From Piscirickettsiaceae bacterium (lineage in GTDB: Bacteria; Pseudomonadota; Gammaproteobacteria; Methylococcales; Cycloclasticaceae): 7,409 nucleotides of DNA. The position numbers and the translations under genes were made by a program. Position 1 is the stretch's first letter, and every line of letters starts with the position of its first letter. The stretch lies in the NCBI GenBank assembly GCA_002401365.1, contig NVSW01000093.1, positions 1-7,409 on the forward strand, given 5' to 3'. The notes beneath the pieces were generated by a model. It was not told the DNA's origin. It did no database searches and saw only the letters and a list, made by a program, of their open reading frames with translations. Below, piece after piece: positions 6,243 through 7,409 of this stretch.

Positions 6243-6287
6243 CTGAACGCTGAAATACCTTAAACTCAAGTGATAATCGAGGTCAAT

Positions 6288-7409
6288 ATGAGTGCAATTC
6301 CAGAAGATTTCCAAAAAAGAACCGAAGCTATGCAGGCCGCTGCTATCGAGCCTTTACCTAATTCAAAAAAAGTGTACATCAAGGGTTCACGAGACGATAT
6401 TAATGTGCCAATGCGCAGAATTTCCTTGGCTGATACGCCTACCAGTTTTGGTGAAGAAAAGAACCCTGATGTTTATGTGTATGATTGCTCTGGCGTGTAT
6501 ACCGACCCAACGGCAACCATCAACTTACGTAAAGGGCTGCCCGAGGTGCGCACACCGTGGGTTTTAGATCGAGGGGACACCGAATTACTCGATGGGCCCA
6601 GTTCAAAATTTGGTCAATTAAGACAAGGCGATCCAGAACTCGCCAGTTTACGTTTTGAGCACATAAGAGCACCGCGAAAAGCTAAACAGGGCGCCAATGT
6701 GAGCCAAATGCACTACGCGAAAAAAGGCATCATCACCCCAGAGATGGAATACATCGCGATTCGTGAAAACATGAAACGCTCTGACATAAATGCAGAGCAG
6801 CATCCTGGCGAGTCATTTGGAGCGAGTATTCCTGAGAAAATTACCGCTGAATTTGTACGTGATGAAATTGCGCGTGGCAGAGCGATTATCCCTGCGAACA
6901 TTAATCACCCAGAAGTCGAGCCGATGATTATTGGGCGTAATTTTTTAGTGAAAATTAACGGTAATTTGGGCAACTCTGCGGTCACGTCGTCCATTGAAGA
7001 AGAAGTCGATAAAATGGTTTGGGGTATCCGTTGGGGCGCTGACACAATCATGGATTTATCAACGGGTAAGAATATTCATGAAACTCGTGAGTGGATTTTA
7101 CGTAATTCGCCCGTGCCGATTGGTACGGTGCCGATTTACCAAGCGCTAGAAAAAGTAAACGGCAAAGCTGAAAATTTAACATGGGAAATTTTCCGCGACA
7201 CCTTGATTGAGCAAGCAGAACAGGGCGTGGATTACTTTACGATTCATGCGGGTGTGTTATTACGTTATGTGCCAAGGACAGCAAAACGCACCACGGGGAT
7301 TGTTTCTCGTGGCGGTTCTATCATGGCGAAGTGGTGCTTGGCGCACCATGAAGAATATTTCCTTTATACGCATTTTGAAGATATTTGCGAGATTATGAAG
7401 GCCTACGAT
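6288..7409 (+). CDS. thiC: Phosphomethylpyrimidine synthase ThiC, 3'-truncated
   Basis: ThiC is a cytosolic radical-SAM enzyme that rearranges 5-aminoimidazole ribotide into the thiamine pyrimidine HMP-P. The 374 visible residues show SGVYTDP (68-74), DRGDTE (94-99), SQMHYAKKGIITPEMEY (139-155), INHPEVEPMIIGRNF (205-219), INGNLGNSAVTSSIEEEV (223-240), WGADTIMDLSTGKNIHETR (249-267), DYFTIHAGVLLRYVP (315-329) and SRGGSIMAKWC (340-350). All are hallmark ThiC segments and no residue looks aberrant. About 250 C-terminal residues, including the CX2CX4C [4Fe-4S] motif, lie beyond the window. The ATG at 6288 has GAGG at 6279-6282, 5 bases upstream, and the family N-terminus fits. It is divergent from the rhodanese gene. 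Bacterial thiC genes commonly carry a TPP riboswitch in the leader, but the 96-base intergenic space here shows no recognisable one. Confidence 0.97.
   Translation, partial: MSAIPEDFQKRTEAMQAAAIEPLPNSKKVYIKGSRDDINVPMRRISLADTPTSFGEEKNPDVYVYDCSGVYTDPTATINLRKGLPEVRTPWVLDRGDTELLDGPSSKFGQLRQGDPELASLRFEHIRAPRKAKQGANVSQMHYAKKGIITPEMEYIAIRENMKRSDINAEQHPGESFGASIPEKITAEFVRDEIARGRAIIPANINHPEVEPMIIGRNFLVKINGNLGNSAVTSSIEEEVDKMVWGIRWGADTIMDLSTGKNIHETREWILRNSPVPIGTVPIYQALEKVNGKAENLTWEIFRDTLIEQAEQGVDYFTIHAGVLLRYVPRTAKRTTGIVSRGGSIMAKWCLAHHEEYFLYTHFEDICEIMKAYD

Noticed and set aside
6192..6314. Longer rhodanese frame starting at the ATG complement at 6314, 41 codons upstream
   Set aside because: It would overlap the first 27 bases of thiC, has no rhodanese similarity in the extension and spans the extended -10 promoter that best explains transcription of the gene.
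6292..6567. Plus-strand 91-codon frame
   Set aside because: It is a shadow of thiC in another frame. The ThiC frame from 6288 runs open to the window end with full family similarity.
7207..7398. Plus-strand 63-codon frame near the right edge
   Set aside because: It lies wholly within thiC in a different frame and shows no recognisable protein features.

Overview
This looks like a chromosomal segment of a gammaproteobacterium. waaA implies a Gram-negative with Kdo-containing LPS, and waaA, tolC and thiC lie near each other in several gammaproteobacterial lineages, as I recall for Pseudomonas. The moderately low GC (judged by eye, not counted) and the protein styles would fit a marine Thiotrichales/Piscirickettsiaceae-like genome such as Cycloclasticus or Methylophaga. 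That genus-level guess is weak. I see no mobile elements, CRISPR arrays, tRNA or rRNA genes. No gap between genes exceeds about 180 bases.

Left part, plus strand (1-3477): the 3' two thirds of waaA (Kdo transferase) overlaps by 11 bases a YbfB/YjiJ-type MFS transporter, so the two are probably translationally coupled. A 176-base AT-rich gap containing an inverted repeat follows. Next is the most unusual gene of the window: a membrane-anchored chemoreceptor (MCP) signalling protein with no periplasmic sensor and no visible HAMP domain, fused at its C-terminus to an apparently catalytically complete rhodanese domain.

Middle part, minus strand (3474-6191): read in transcription order, a stand-alone rhodanese of the MoeZ/MOCS3 C-terminal type, a Mug-like mismatch uracil-DNA glycosylase, the D-aminoacyl-tRNA deacylase Dtd, and a TolC-family outer-membrane channel. 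The first three genes are packed 2-5 bases apart and look like one operon. tolC has a 71-base gap before it and a plausible promoter of its own that begins in the dtd stop codon. tolC converges on the MCP-rhodanese gene, and their stop codons overlap.

Right part, plus strand (6288-7409, open at the window edge): thiC, for thiamine pyrimidine synthesis, is divergent from the rhodanese gene. The two genes share less than 100 bases, with overlapping back-to-back extended -10 promoters and no room for the TPP riboswitch that usually precedes thiC.

The best candidate for something new is the MCP-rhodanese fusion. By inference, it could couple sulfane-sulfur or persulfide chemistry to the chemotaxis machinery. 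The second rhodanese gene, placed against thiC, adds a sulfur-transfer theme, but no functional link between the two is shown by the sequence.
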